64,000 bases of DNA from CAMCHP01 sp036835325 (lineage in GTDB: Bacteria > Bacteroidota > Bacteroidia > Flavobacteriales_D > Sanyastnellaceae). Under the pieces are notes generated by a model, which was not told the DNA's origin, did not search any database, and was given only the letters and a program-made list of their open reading frames with translations. Made by a program: the position numbers and the translations under genes. The stretch is from positions 1-64,000 of the forward strand of contig DAITMF010000011.1 of NCBI GenBank assembly GCA_036835325.1, read 5' to 3'. The stretch's first letter is position 1, and each line of letters starts with the position of its first letter. Shown in pieces: positions 1-8,724 of this stretch.

Positions 1-216
1 CAGTGCCGCCGCAGTTGCCGCACTCGTCTACAAACAGACATGAGCCGTCGTCACACGAGGCTGAGGCGTCGAAGTTGCACGCTGCTGGGTTGGTGCAACC
101 TGCAGTCGCAGTGCCTCCACAGTTTCCACAGCCGTCTACGAACAAACATGAGCCGTCGTCAACCATTGCAGAAGGGTCAAAGTTACATGCCGCTGGATTG
201 GTGCAACCTCCAGCGG
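1..216. repeat. 108-bp tandem repeat inside the SprB-like gene
   Basis: Two near-identical units of 108 bp (1-108 and 109-216) encode a 36-residue cysteine-rich unit, with a shorter diverged unit following to about 290. The period is an exact multiple of three, so the frame is kept. The array continues past the left edge, so copy number is unknown. Confidence 0.85.
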
Positions 217-1729
217 GCAAAACACATGAACCGTTATCGCATGTTGCCGAAGGGTTGAAGTTGCTCGCATCTGGGTTGGTGCATCCTAAAACCCCTGTAA
301 ATGTTACGGTAACCGGATTGGATGTCCGTGTACAACCATTAATGTCTTTCACCGTCACGATGTAGGTACCTGCGCTTACGTTGAATACACCGGAAGTTTG
401 AAAGTTGATACCATCAAGGGAGTAGGTCAAACCGCCTGCGCCGCCAAAACCCTGAGCAACGATGAAACCATCGTTCACATCGGGACAAGAACTTGGGACG
501 TTGCTGCTGATTCCTAGGTTAATGAGAGGTGGTTGAGTAATGGTAAACTGATTGCTTTGGGCCGTGCAGCCATTTGCATCGGTTGCGTAAACACGGTATT
601 GCCCAGGTGCTAACCCAGTGAAATTTGGAGATGTTTGCGTGAAGACCCCAGGCTGAAGACCGTACGAAATGGTTCCTGTACCTCCGGTGACTGTAAACGA
701 CACTTCACCATCAGTCGCTCCGTTGCAGCTCGCTGGTGTGAGTACTTGGTTTGAGAATGCAATTGGAGCAGGATTAGCGATGGTAACGCTCGTAGTTAAC
801 TCACACCCCAATTGATCGTATGTTAAAATGTTGTAAGTGCCAGCAGCAAGTCCTGTGAACAGTTGCGATTGCAGCGGATTGCCACCATTCAACTGAGAGA
901 ATACAGCGCCCTGTCCGCCTGAGGTAAACACCTGAATTGAACCGTTGGTTCCGTTCGGACAAGAGGGTGCATTCACTACAATGTTATCGTATGTGAGGGT
1001 GCATGGAAAGATGCATGTACCAATGTCGGTGTTCGCGGCAGGGTCGAAGTTCAAGGCGGTCGGGTCAGTGCAACCGAACACAGCGTTGGGGTCAGAACTA
1101 AATGGCATGCGGAAGTTCACATCGCTCACTCCGGGAACACCATTAATAAGTACTTGAACGTTCAAGAAGCCTTCAAGAACCCCGTCGGTCGTGAACTGAC
1201 CTACGAGAACCCGTAGGTCATCATCAGCGAAGGCGTTCACAGCATCGTTGCTAAACGGTATGAACCATGACCCGCCGGTGAGACCGTCGATTACGATGTT
1301 ATTGCCTTGCTCAAATTGAGTAATCCATGGGTCAGTGCTTGAATCGAGCAAAGTTGCGGCAACGCCGGGTTGAATGGTGGATTCCTTACCAATGGTTACC
1401 CAACTGTCGTAAGCCAACTGCGGAAAAAACGGGAAAAACGCGGAGTTGATGTTCCCTCCATTCGCAACCGAAACGAGCGGTGTTTGGTAAAATGAAGTCG
1501 TCGTTCTGAGTTCCAACGGTTCAGCAGTGGTTGCATAAATGTTGGTCAAGAAATCGTTGGGGTTGGTCATCTTGGCGTACAACCTGTAGGTGACAAAGCC
1601 TGCAGGAATACCGGAGATAGAACCGTCGTGTACAAATACTGTTTCAACTTCGAGCGCTGTCGCTTGGCCTAGGCCAACAGTGATGAAGCCAAACAAACAC
1701 ACAAATGCAATAAGTAGTTTTTTCAGCAT
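1..1729 (-). CDS. SprB-repeat, cysteine-motif secreted protein (3' end outside window)
   Basis: The ATG at 1729 opens a frame that runs off the left edge without a stop (576 complete codons). An N-terminal signal peptide (MLKKLLIAFVCLFGFITVG...) indicates export. Residues 20-215 are a unique region. Around residues 255, 330 and 410 lie three SprB-type repeats of the form 'sC.g..dGsi.v...GG.g...ys', as found in the Flavobacterium surface adhesin SprB. A cysteine motif of the form GCTnP.A.NFdP.A..DdGsC occurs near residue 218 and then repeatedly from about 480 to the open end. Such architectures are normally T9SS cargo, with the sorting domain at the C-terminus, here missing. Role inferred: surface adhesin or motility-related protein; no enzymatic domain seen. 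The family call is good, the specific function unknown. A -7 box lies at 1754-1761. Confidence 0.85.
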   Translation of the reverse strand, partial: MLKKLLIAFVCLFGFITVGLGQATALEVETVFVHDGSISGIPAGFVTYRLYAKMTNPNDFLTNIYATTAEPLELRTTTSFYQTPLVSVANGGNINSAFFPFFPQLAYDSWVTIGKESTIQPGVAATLLDSSTDPWITQFEQGNNIVIDGLTGGSWFIPFSNDAVNAFADDDLRVLVGQFTTDGVLEGFLNVQVLINGVPGVSDVNFRMPFSSDPNAVFGCTDPTALNFDPAANTDIGTCIFPCTLTYDNIVVNAPSCPNGTNGSIQVFTSGGQGAVFSQLNGGNPLQSQLFTGLAAGTYNILTYDQLGCELTTSVTIANPAPIAFSNQVLTPASCNGATDGEVSFTVTGGTGTISYGLQPGVFTQTSPNFTGLAPGQYRVYATDANGCTAQSNQFTITQPPLINLGISSNVPSSCPDVNDGFIVAQGFGGAGGLTYSLDGINFQTSGVFNVSAGTYIVTVKDINGCTRTSNPVTVTFTGVLGCTNPDASNFNPSATCDNGSCVLPAGGCTNPAACNFDPSAMVDDGSCLFVDGCGNCGGTATAGCTNPAACNFDASASCDDGSCLFVDECGNCGGT

Positions 1730-1753
1730 AACTAGTGATTTTGGTCAGGGTAG

Positions 1754-1761
1754 CTAAAGTA
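1754..1761 (-). promoter_or_regulatory. Bacteroidota -7 box (TACTTTAG)
   Basis: Read on the minus strand this is TACTTTAG, a near match to TAnnTTTG, ending 24 nt before the ATG at 1729. No clear -33 element was recognised. Confidence 0.45.
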
Positions 1762-1876
1762 CAAATATTCTACGAACGTCAACATACGGTCGCTGAATAA
1801 TTAATTTCACACGGTGAACAACCGAATCTTTTTTAATCCACCCAAGGGTTCAGTAAGTCTGATTATCTTGCCCTCG

Positions 1877-2497
1877 ATGGTGAACGAAGTCTATACAGCC
1901 CCTCGAGTAATCGGATTGACCGGCGGTATCGGAAGCGGCAAAACAACGGTTTCGCGCATTTTTCAAGCCTTGGGTTACCCTGTATTCTCAGCTGACAAGG
2001 CTGGCCATAAGGCCTACTTCATTCCTGAGGTAAAGGCAGCCGTCATCGATGTTTTCGGCGAAAACGTTTACAACCTTGATGGGTCGGTCAATCGAAAAGC
2101 CATTGCAGCATCGGTGTTTAAAAGCAACGAAAAATTGAACCGGCTGAACGAAATTATACATCCTGCTGTGAAGGTGTTGTTCAGCGAATGGCTACAGAAT
2201 TTGTCGAACACTGAATTCGTCTTTCGAGAGGCAGCCATTCTTTTCGAAAGCGGAAGCCACTCTGATTGCGCTGCTGTGATTACTGTTTCCGCACCTGAAA
2301 TCGCAAGGATAGCGCGTGTTCAGCAGCGCGATGCGGCTTCCGTTGACCAGGTAAAGGCTCGATTAAGTAAGCAAATGACAGATGAAGAACGTCGAGCCTT
2401 GGCTGACTACGAGATTGTCAATGATGGTGAGTCGGCAGTGATACCACAGATCACGCGAATCCTAGATACCCTTACTTCACAATTCGGCGGTCGGTAG
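1877..2497 (+). CDS. coaE: Dephospho-CoA kinase
   Basis: Phosphorylates dephospho-CoA on the ribose 3'-hydroxyl with ATP, the last step of coenzyme A synthesis, in the cytoplasm. The 206-residue product has the family P-loop GGIGSGKTT at residues 16-24, followed by an ADKAGH segment and an ILFESG segment typical of CoaE. Length agrees with the family. An upstream in-frame ATG at 1814 exists, but the ATG at 1877 sits next to the conserved N-terminus and 6 nt after a TATCTTG box (1864-1870), so it is preferred. The 3' end overlaps the convergent lipoprotein gene by 26 bp. Confidence 0.93.
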   Translation: MVNEVYTAPRVIGLTGGIGSGKTTVSRIFQALGYPVFSADKAGHKAYFIPEVKAAVIDVFGENVYNLDGSVNRKAIAASVFKSNEKLNRLNEIIHPAVKVLFSEWLQNLSNTEFVFREAAILFESGSHSDCAAVITVSAPEIARIARVQQRDAASVDQVKARLSKQMTDEERRALADYEIVNDGESAVIPQITRILDTLTSQFGGR

Positions 2498-3827
2498 CGT
2501 ACTCGTTCACTTGTCGTGCAGTTTCTACCGATACCAGCTCAATCAGTCGCCGCTCAAAATTGCCAATGGGAGTATGTTTGCGGTCAGCAGCGAGCAGCCG
2601 ATCCAATGACCACTTTTGATCGGTAAAGACTTTGTCTTGCAGCGACGGAACACCGGGGAAATTCCAATTCCCCGGGTGCAGTGAGGTGTGATCGCCATCA
2701 AACTCAGCCCAATGGCGACTTTCTTCTTCGTACAGGGGGATGGTTTCAGCCGCCAGTACCTCTGCAGTTTCGCTTTTTACCAAATAAAAACGAAACACAG
2801 CATCGTAACTCCTTTTGCTTTCAATTTCACGGTATTCAACCTTGCGTGCGAGTATGTTTCTGCCGAGGTAACCTTTCTGTTGAATATCGCGAACGATGTC
2901 GGTTTTGATATCAAATCGAAGCAGTTCAGCCACCACCACATACTCAGCACCTATCAACCTACCGGCTTCTATCAACGCCGATTGATCGAACATTCCTGAC
3001 ATTGAATTGCGCTGCTCTTCGAGTAAAATATCGAGATCATCGCGTGCCACAAGGCGAATGAAAGGGTTTTGCGCCTCAAGTACCCTTTGCTTAATGGCAG
3101 TGACCATTGCGCGCTCAGTACTACTTAGTGAAGCATTTGACCGTGTAATCGGAATCACAGTTAAATTGATGCGTCCTTTCTGAATGCATTCATCCATCAA
3201 TTCAAGCACACCGTTGAAATCGGCATCAATCATTGACACCTTTTCAAAGAACCCGTACGCTTCTTGGTACAACCGAAGTTCCATTGCTTTCTGTCCTCTC
3301 CGAAAATCAGGCATCACCCGAATAACGCGGTCGAGGTACTCGACTTCCTCCATAGTGCGGTTGTACCTTCTCGCTACCCTAAGGTGCTCGCGCGCTTCAT
3401 CCCACTGCTCACGTCGCACGGCGTCTTCGGCCTTTGTGTAACTCTCACGAGCGATTGACGCGAAGAGCTCCTCCCTCATCCCCCCAGAAAAAAAAGGAGC
3501 GCGCAATTCAAGCCATTTGTATTCGTTGACGAAGCGATCAGCATCGTCTAAAGCGGTCAGCGCTGCGTTGAAATTGCCTTGACTTTGAAGCATTTGTACT
3601 TCTGAAAACAACCGAGTTGTCACCGCATTTCCGGCATCCCTCAAGCCAATCAAAGCCTCGGTCACCGAAGGGTCGCTTTGGTAAATGCTCAGATACCTGT
3701 TGAACGCATCGCGGTGCATTCCTGCATTGCGCAAACTCGCCGCCTCTTCAAGCGTGCGCTTGTGCGGACTGCACCCTGCCAGGATACCCACTAGGAGAAA
3801 CAGTACGTACAAACGGTTCAAAAACAT
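2472..3827 (-). CDS. TPR/CsgG-like outer-membrane-associated lipoprotein
   Basis: 451 residues with a lipoprotein signal peptide ending LAGC (lipidated Cys19). Residues 25-230 look like TPR-type helical repeats. From about 235 the sequence resembles the CsgG/FlgO-like fold: a strand with VIPITRSNA, then DDLDILLEEQ and later GRLIGAEYVVVAELLRF, matching the pattern seen in CsgG-related proteins. Inferred location is the periplasm or inner leaflet of the outer membrane, with a structural or assembly role. No curli genes are nearby, so it is not called csgG. The 3' end overlaps coaE. Promoter box at 3872-3879. Confidence 0.75.
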   Translation of the reverse strand: MFLNRLYVLFLLVGILAGCSPHKRTLEEAASLRNAGMHRDAFNRYLSIYQSDPSVTEALIGLRDAGNAVTTRLFSEVQMLQSQGNFNAALTALDDADRFVNEYKWLELRAPFFSGGMREELFASIARESYTKAEDAVRREQWDEAREHLRVARRYNRTMEEVEYLDRVIRVMPDFRRGQKAMELRLYQEAYGFFEKVSMIDADFNGVLELMDECIQKGRINLTVIPITRSNASLSSTERAMVTAIKQRVLEAQNPFIRLVARDDLDILLEEQRNSMSGMFDQSALIEAGRLIGAEYVVVAELLRFDIKTDIVRDIQQKGYLGRNILARKVEYREIESKRSYDAVFRFYLVKSETAEVLAAETIPLYEEESRHWAEFDGDHTSLHPGNWNFPGVPSLQDKVFTDQKWSLDRLLAADRKHTPIGNFERRLIELVSVETARQVNEYATDRRIVK

Positions 3828-3871
3828 GGCTAAAGGGCTTTCACTGACGGTAACAAAAACCGTACCACTTG

Positions 3872-3879
3872 CAAAGGTA
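3872..3879 (-). promoter_or_regulatory. Bacteroidota -7 box (TACCTTTG)
   Basis: Exact TAnnTTTG match on the minus strand, 44 nt upstream of the ATG at 3827. It serves the CsgG-like lipoprotein gene. Confidence 0.6.
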
Positions 3880-3901
3880 AACGATGCAATTTGTGAATGG
3901 T

Positions 3902-5005
3902 TTACGGACTGACCAGATTTATACTAATGTTGAAGTAAGGTGTATTGCTCAACTCATTGATGGCGAAGTACGGCTGGTCGCCGAAGAAACCGCGGAAGAA
4001 CTCATCCCCTCCATCCAACTCATCCAAATCAAAAAGGTAATTCACGCGGTACCCCGCTTGGGCCGAAATCCAAATGAAATTGTAGATCGAGCGCTCGTAA
4101 ACCAAGCGGAAACGCAGTTCACTTCTGCGCAATTCGACGAAATCAGCACCGCTCCAGTCAACGTCCGGATTGTTGTTCAACCGGTACGACTGGCCTTCAA
4201 GCTCGAAACCGGCGAAGAGCATCGATCGTGGATTGAAGGTGTAGCGCACGTGTCCGCGGGCAGGCAACAACAATTCGGTTCCCCACTTGCCTCCGGTCGA
4301 TGTCCAATTCAACAAAAACACCGGTATGTAATTCAGTTCACCGGCTCGGTAGGTGCGCGAAAGGCCCACACCCCATTGTTTGTTGTCAGACGGACGCTTG
4401 CCCCAGATGAGTGCTCCCGAATAGGTAGCATACTTAGGTGACTGGAAATTTGCCCAGCCATAGTTGCCATTGACATCCATTGAACCTTGAAAAATCACGA
4501 ATGACTTTTCGTTGAACGGCTTGAAAACCGTGGTGTTGATTCCTGTTGTTTGCAGGCCATTTTGCTCGAGTGCAGTGTGCAAGTCGTGGGGAACGACCGC
4601 CAATCGTGGTTCGCTGTACTCATAGCGATGGCTCCAGTGATTGGCGCCGAGCTGTACAATTATATTGTTGCGGGAAATCACGGGTATATTAGCGGAAAGC
4701 CTCAAACCATGTGAGGCGTCAATTGAAGCAGTTTCGGGTAACTCGATGCCATTTGGCCCGCCAAAACTACCGGCGGTGAGCGTTTGCGCACCTTGCACAT
4801 CGTAGCCAATGCTGATGAGCTTGGCCGGACTGAGACCTTTGACCTTCGACGAGCAAAACCGTTTGGCTTCGCCGTCAGTAAAGTCAAGGTTGTCGTACAT
4901 GCTGTAGTCTTCTTCGTCTTCTTCACCTTCCACTTGTGCGAAGGAAAACGAAACGACCCCGCACAGGGCAAGGGTCGTAACAAGGTACTTCAAATCAATC
5001 CGCAT
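3902..5005 (-). CDS. DUF6268-type outer-membrane beta-barrel protein
   Basis: 367 residues from the ATG at 5005, which follows the stop of the DUF2147 gene by only 5 nt and begins a signal peptide (MRIDLKYLVTTLALCGVVSFSFAQ). A longer frame back to 5044 would overlap the upstream gene and lacks a signal sequence at its start. After an acidic stretch (EGEEDEEDYS) the rest alternates polar and hydrophobic residues with many aromatic girdle residues and ends with a terminal beta strand (YFNISINLVSP), as in outer-membrane barrels. Similar to the uncharacterised DUF6268 family; substrate unknown. Third gene of an operon with DUF2147 and a lipoprotein. Confidence 0.7.
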   Translation of the reverse strand: MRIDLKYLVTTLALCGVVSFSFAQVEGEEDEEDYSMYDNLDFTDGEAKRFCSSKVKGLSPAKLISIGYDVQGAQTLTAGSFGGPNGIELPETASIDASHGLRLSANIPVISRNNIIVQLGANHWSHRYEYSEPRLAVVPHDLHTALEQNGLQTTGINTTVFKPFNEKSFVIFQGSMDVNGNYGWANFQSPKYATYSGALIWGKRPSDNKQWGVGLSRTYRAGELNYIPVFLLNWTSTGGKWGTELLLPARGHVRYTFNPRSMLFAGFELEGQSYRLNNNPDVDWSGADFVELRRSELRFRLVYERSIYNFIWISAQAGYRVNYLFDLDELDGGDEFFRGFFGDQPYFAINELSNTPYFNISINLVSP

Positions 5006-5010
5006 GCCTG

Positions 5011-5472
5011 TTAATTCTTCGATGGAATGCTGAGTCGTTTCCAAACGTCGGTACGACCGAACGCCGAAACGCCAATGTAGCCCCGAATATCGAGGGTATT
5101 CGCATCGGTCATTTTGATGGTAGAACTGTAGGTGTTGCCGTTTTCAGGGTCATAAATTGTACCGTCTGCATATTCGCCATCTCCTTTAAACGTAAAGTCT
5201 TTCAGAATGCGGTAGCCGCGTAGTTTGTTCTCACGCAGCGCAGGGTCAGGGTTATTCTTGTCGGTCTTCGGCTCACCGGTCGTTTCGTCATTCGGTTCTT
5301 TGAGCCAAACGATTTTACCGTAGTACTTCTCGCCGATTTTCTCAATTTTCACGCGGGCTTTTCCGTGGCTGGGTTCCCACACGCCTACCAACTGGTCGGC
5401 TTCTTGGGCGAAGGCACCTGAAGCAGTGAATGCCAGGGTCAAAAGGGCGATAACAAAACGTGCAATCTTCAT
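5011..5472 (-). CDS. DUF2147 family secreted protein
   Basis: 153 residues with a signal peptide (cleavage after AFAQ). The mature part carries the DUF2147 pattern: LVGVWEP, then YYGKIVWL, NPDPALRENKLRGYRIL and YDPENGNTYSSTIK. This lipocalin-like small periplasmic family has no assigned reaction. Its ATG overlaps the stop of the upstream lipoprotein gene (ATGA at 5469-5472), implying translational coupling. Confidence 0.88.
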   Translation of the reverse strand: MKIARFVIALLTLAFTASGAFAQEADQLVGVWEPSHGKARVKIEKIGEKYYGKIVWLKEPNDETTGEPKTDKNNPDPALRENKLRGYRILKDFTFKGDGEYADGTIYDPENGNTYSSTIKMTDANTLDIRGYIGVSAFGRTDVWKRLSIPSKN

Positions 5473-5984
5473 GATTCTTTTGCTTTATACGTTACTTCAA
5501 ACTTCATTTTGACGGTGGCCTCAAGGTTGTCATCAAGATCGTTTGCCAAGCCAAGATCAAGGAGTACAATAAACTCATTCAACTTGAGAAACGGCGTGAT
5601 GTTCGCCTCGGTACCCGTTGTTAGTTTTGCGCCTGCGGCGGATGAGGGAACGGGATTGAGCACGGCCACTTGTGTCATTTCAAGATCACCACCTGCAAAA
5701 GTCAGGCCAGCATCTGAAACGAGGCCTTCGGTAGGATTGCTGGTGTTTACCAAGATGACTTCTTTCACTTGAACGCTTACAATGTCATCGCGAGTAAGGC
5801 CTTGTTCTTCAAGCCACTGACTGAATGCTTGACTTATTGATGCCTGACCACTGTTCGGACCTTCAAACAAGGGGCCCTCGAGGCTGAAGTTTTGTTCAGC
5901 AACAAACTCCGACGATGCCGAAGGAGTGCATGAATGCAGAGCGAGCAGTGAACACACGGCTGCGCCGAAAAGGAAAAATCTCAT
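5469..5984 (-). CDS. Hypothetical lipoprotein
   Basis: 171 residues. The signal peptide ends LLALHSC, so a lipid anchor at that Cys is likely. The rest is polar with alternating beta character (VSVQVKEVILVNTS...) and no recognised domain. First gene of the operon continuing into DUF2147 and DUF6268. Function not assigned. A TATATTCG -7-like box lies at 6000-6007, 15 nt before the ATG. Confidence 0.75.
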   Translation of the reverse strand: MRFFLFGAAVCSLLALHSCTPSASSEFVAEQNFSLEGPLFEGPNSGQASISQAFSQWLEEQGLTRDDIVSVQVKEVILVNTSNPTEGLVSDAGLTFAGGDLEMTQVAVLNPVPSSAAGAKLTTGTEANITPFLKLNEFIVLLDLGLANDLDDNLEATVKMKFEVTYKAKES

Positions 5985-5999
5985 ACGCGCAAGTTTCAG

Positions 6000-6007
6000 C
6001 GAATATA
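6000..6007 (-). promoter_or_regulatory. Probable -7 box (TATATTCG)
   Basis: Near match to TAnnTTTG (one change) on the minus strand, ending 15 nt before the ATG at 5984 of the envelope operon. Confidence 0.4.
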
Positions 6008-6035
6008 CGGCGCAAAGGCCAGTTTCTGAATGCCG

Positions 6036-6242
6036 TTAATCGAGTCGGCAAACGCCTCCTTGAAGCGTTGCGATTGCATCGAGGGCTTGGCATGCGTCTT
6101 CGGCCTCGACTTTCTTGATGTTCGTGAACACCTCACGATTGGTGCCTTGGTTGGTTGTGCATGTGCACGTAAAGTCTTTCTTGCACGATGAAAAACCGAG
6201 CAATACAACGAGCAAAACAGCAGTCGATAGAAATGGTTTCAT
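6036..6242 (-). CDS. Small cysteine-rich lipoprotein, copy 2
   Basis: 68 residues from the ATG at 6242. The signal peptide ends GFSSC with the lipid Cys at residue 20, followed by KKDFTCTCT and, near the end, an AC...GGVC pattern. It is a tandem paralogue of 6359-6565: same length, same lipobox position, same four downstream cysteines. Short SCKKD...CTCT lipoproteins are common in Bacteroidota but I know of no function. A TACCTTGC box variant lies at 6266-6273. Four conserved Cys suggest disulfides or metal binding (inference). Confidence 0.75.
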   Translation of the reverse strand: MKPFLSTAVLLVVLLGFSSCKKDFTCTCTTNQGTNREVFTNIKKVEAEDACQALDAIATLQGGVCRLD

Positions 6243-6309
6243 AAAGAAATGAGCTAAAGGTTCAAGCAAGGTAGCTCCTCAGCGCAGAGGTGCTTCGCGG
6301 TACAAGGAT

Positions 6310-6335
6310 AAAAAAAAAGGGGCAAATGCCCCTTT
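6310..6335 (-). terminator. Rho-independent terminator
   Basis: An 8-bp stem (6316-6323 with 6328-6335) and 4-nt loop. Read on the minus strand the stem is followed by a run of T (the A-tract at 6310-6318). It ends the transcript of the copy-1 lipoprotein gene (6359-6565), separating it from copy 2. Confidence 0.85.
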
Positions 6336-6358
6336 CAATGCTTTTTGACAACTGTTAC

Positions 6359-6565
6359 TTAGTCAAGTGAGCAGCTACCACCGAGCAATGCGTTCACGGT
6401 GCTGATCGCGTCACAAGCTTCTTCTGCGTCAGACTTGTTCACGTCAGGAATAACGGTTGTTGTGGTTACTCCACCAACGGTGCAAGTGCAATCCCAATCT
6501 TTTTTACAAGAGGTCATGCCTACAATGAACAGAGCTGCAAGAGCGGGGATGAAAAACTTTTTCAT
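6359..6565 (-). CDS. Small cysteine-rich lipoprotein, copy 1
   Basis: 68 residues from the ATG at 6565 (longer in-frame starts lack a signal peptide). Signal peptide MKKFFIPALAALFIVGMTSC with lipid Cys20, then KKDWDCTCT, a Thr-rich stretch and AEEAC...GGSC at the end. The cysteine spacing matches the neighbour at 6036-6242, pointing to tandem duplication. Followed by its own terminator at 6310-6335. Envelope-anchored; function unknown. Confidence 0.78.
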   Translation of the reverse strand: MKKFFIPALAALFIVGMTSCKKDWDCTCTVGGVTTTTVIPDVNKSDAEEACDAISTVNALLGGSCSLD

Positions 6566-6714
6566 GAGTAAGAGTTTTGATTTTGCGGCAATTTTAGGTA
6601 AAAAAGCATCGTGCTGTATTTTTTTAACAAAAAAACTTTTTCGATTCAAATTGAATCGTTGGGAGCGTTCGACTGAAATAGTCTGGCGATAGGCTCACGT
6701 AGCGCAAAATACCC

Positions 6715-6722
6715 TACCTTAG
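6715..6722 (+). promoter_or_regulatory. Probable -7 box (TACCTTAG)
   Basis: Near match to TAnnTTTG, 25 nt before the ATG at 6748 of the lectin-domain gene. Confidence 0.4.
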
Positions 6723-6747
6723 AAGCGCCTCGTAAAACCTGTTTAGA

Positions 6748-8724
6748 ATGCAACGAATTCTTTTGTTGGCTATGCTGTGCACCACGGTGCTCGCCCCAAC
6801 GATACTTCTGGGTCAAACCTACTTTTTACAAGGCAGTGCGCAGGTACTGGGTGATGACTGCTACCGACTCACCCCCGCAATCAACACCCAAACCGGAGCT
6901 GTTTGGTACGCCGATCAACTAAACCTAAACGAAGCCTTCTCCATCGAGTTCCAAATGAATTTGGGAACAGTTGACGCAAATGGCGCTGATGGCATCTGTT
7001 TCATTCTCCAAACCGTTGGCACAACGGCCATTGGTCAGTCAGGGGGTGGTTTGGGGTTCTTAGGATTTGCACCTGCCTTTGGCATAGAGTTCGACACTTG
7101 GCAGAACGGCGAGTTCGGCGACCCCTTCTTCGACCACATCGCCATGATTTCTGATGGCGACGTATCTCATGTCTCAGCCAATTCCATCGCCGGACCGGTG
7201 CAAGCTTCTGCGAGCTCCGCAAACATTGAAGACGGTCAAGACCATGTGGTACGCATTACGTGGAACCCTGAAACACAATTCGTCGAAGTGTTCTTTGATT
7301 GTGAATTGAGGTTGACGGCCACCATTGACCTTATCGGCGATATTTTCAACAACCAATCGACTGTTTTTTGGGGTTTCACGGCAAGTACGGGAGGTGCATC
7401 CAACAACCAAACAGTTTGCCTTCAGGAGAACATTCTTTCAACCGGCCCCGATGCTTTGGTATGCACCGGAGCATCCATCCAACTCTCTGCTGCAGGCGAC
7501 CCTGCGGGAAGCTTTGAATGGTCTCCTCCCACCTTTCTTAATGATCCCAATTCACAAACTCCATTGTGTACTCCCACTGAGAGCATTCAATACACGGTAA
7601 CCTACACTGACCTTTGTGGTAACGTGCAATCGGATGTGGTCAGTGTTAACGTAGATGACCTTGAATTAAACATCATTGGCCCTACGCAACTTGATTGCAA
7701 CAATCCGGTGGCTACACTGACAGGGCAAACGAACTTTACCTTCAGCAACACCTGGCAATGGCAAACCCAAGACGGAAACTTTACCACAGGCACTACTGCA
7801 GCTAATGCCATTGTCAATCAACCAGGTACCTACACTTTGCTCCTTGACCATGCCGGTGAGTGCTCTACTCAAGCCAACATTACCTTGACAGCCGATTTCG
7901 ACCCACCACTGATCTCCATCACAGGAGGTGCCGACTTAAGTTGTTTTGACCCGCAGAGTGCGCTTTCGGCCAGCAGTGACATTGCCGATGCCAACTACCT
8001 GTGGAGTTCGACTGTCAACGGCAGCTTTTCGGGAAGTGCAACAAGCAATAGCATTACCGCAGAGGCTCCGGCTACCTTTACGGTACAAGTAACCAACCCT
8101 GAGAACGGCTGTTCGGATGTGAGTTCAGTAACCGTTTCAAGCAACATTGTCTTCCCTGTATTGACCATGGGAACGGCCGACACCGTGAATTGCCGGCAAC
8201 CGGTGTTGCCGATTGCCGGCACCGTTGCCGTGCCCGAAACTGTCATCTACCAATGGAGCGGCCCCGAAGGAGGGATTTCGGGAGGTTCAGCCAACAATGC
8301 ACCACTGGTGCAAGAGGAAGGCTGGTACGTGCTGACGGTTCAAAACCCTGAAAATGGATGCTCAACAGTTGACAGTGTCTACGTGTTTAGCGACGGTGAC
8401 ATCGCCATCGACTACACAACGCTGAGCTTCCCTAACGTGTTTAGTCCGAACGGAGATGGCACCAACGATCGTTGGTTCCCAATGTTGCTGGTTGATCCGT
8501 CGTTCAATTTATCGACTTACGTAAGTCGCTTTGATTTAAGCGTGTACAACCGCTGGGGAACTCTGGTGCACAGCAGCGAGGGAACCCCTCGGTTTTGGGA
8601 AGGCCGTGATGCCAACGGACGTTTTCTCGAAGATGGGGTGTACTATTTCATCGTTGACTACGACGTGATCTGTGGTACGGCGCCAAAGTCTCCGGTATCG
8701 GGAACGATTCAGCTTGTGCGCTGA
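6748..8724 (+). CDS. L-type lectin-domain protein with T9SS type B sorting domain
   Basis: 658 residues, signal peptide cleaved after about residue 22. Residues 25-230 resemble the legume/L-type lectin fold: NEAFSIEFQMNLG, GADGICFILQ, GFAPAFGIEFDTWQN, DHIAMISDGD and VVRITWNPETQFVEVFFD. Residues 230-545 are Ig/PKD-like repeats. The C-terminal 100 residues are a gliding-motility (CHU_C, T9SS type B) domain: FPNVFSPNGDGTND, YNRWG, WEGRD and a final GTIQLVR. Predicted to be secreted by the T9SS and to bind carbohydrate at the cell surface. The stop abuts the convergent ABC transporter stop with no gap. Confidence 0.9.
   Translation: MQRILLLAMLCTTVLAPTILLGQTYFLQGSAQVLGDDCYRLTPAINTQTGAVWYADQLNLNEAFSIEFQMNLGTVDANGADGICFILQTVGTTAIGQSGGGLGFLGFAPAFGIEFDTWQNGEFGDPFFDHIAMISDGDVSHVSANSIAGPVQASASSANIEDGQDHVVRITWNPETQFVEVFFDCELRLTATIDLIGDIFNNQSTVFWGFTASTGGASNNQTVCLQENILSTGPDALVCTGASIQLSAAGDPAGSFEWSPPTFLNDPNSQTPLCTPTESIQYTVTYTDLCGNVQSDVVSVNVDDLELNIIGPTQLDCNNPVATLTGQTNFTFSNTWQWQTQDGNFTTGTTAANAIVNQPGTYTLLLDHAGECSTQANITLTADFDPPLISITGGADLSCFDPQSALSASSDIADANYLWSSTVNGSFSGSATSNSITAEAPATFTVQVTNPENGCSDVSSVTVSSNIVFPVLTMGTADTVNCRQPVLPIAGTVAVPETVIYQWSGPEGGISGGSANNAPLVQEEGWYVLTVQNPENGCSTVDSVYVFSDGDIAIDYTTLSFPNVFSPNGDGTNDRWFPMLLVDPSFNLSTYVSRFDLSVYNRWGTLVHSSEGTPRFWEGRDANGRFLEDGVYYFIVDYDVICGTAPKSPVSGTIQLVR

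Noticed and set aside
7001..7222. Minus-strand and alternate-frame ORFs inside long genes (for example 7001-7222, 8887-9321, 31134-31772)
   Set aside because: They lie wholly inside genes with clear protein families, have no promoter box or family match, and show shadow-frame composition.
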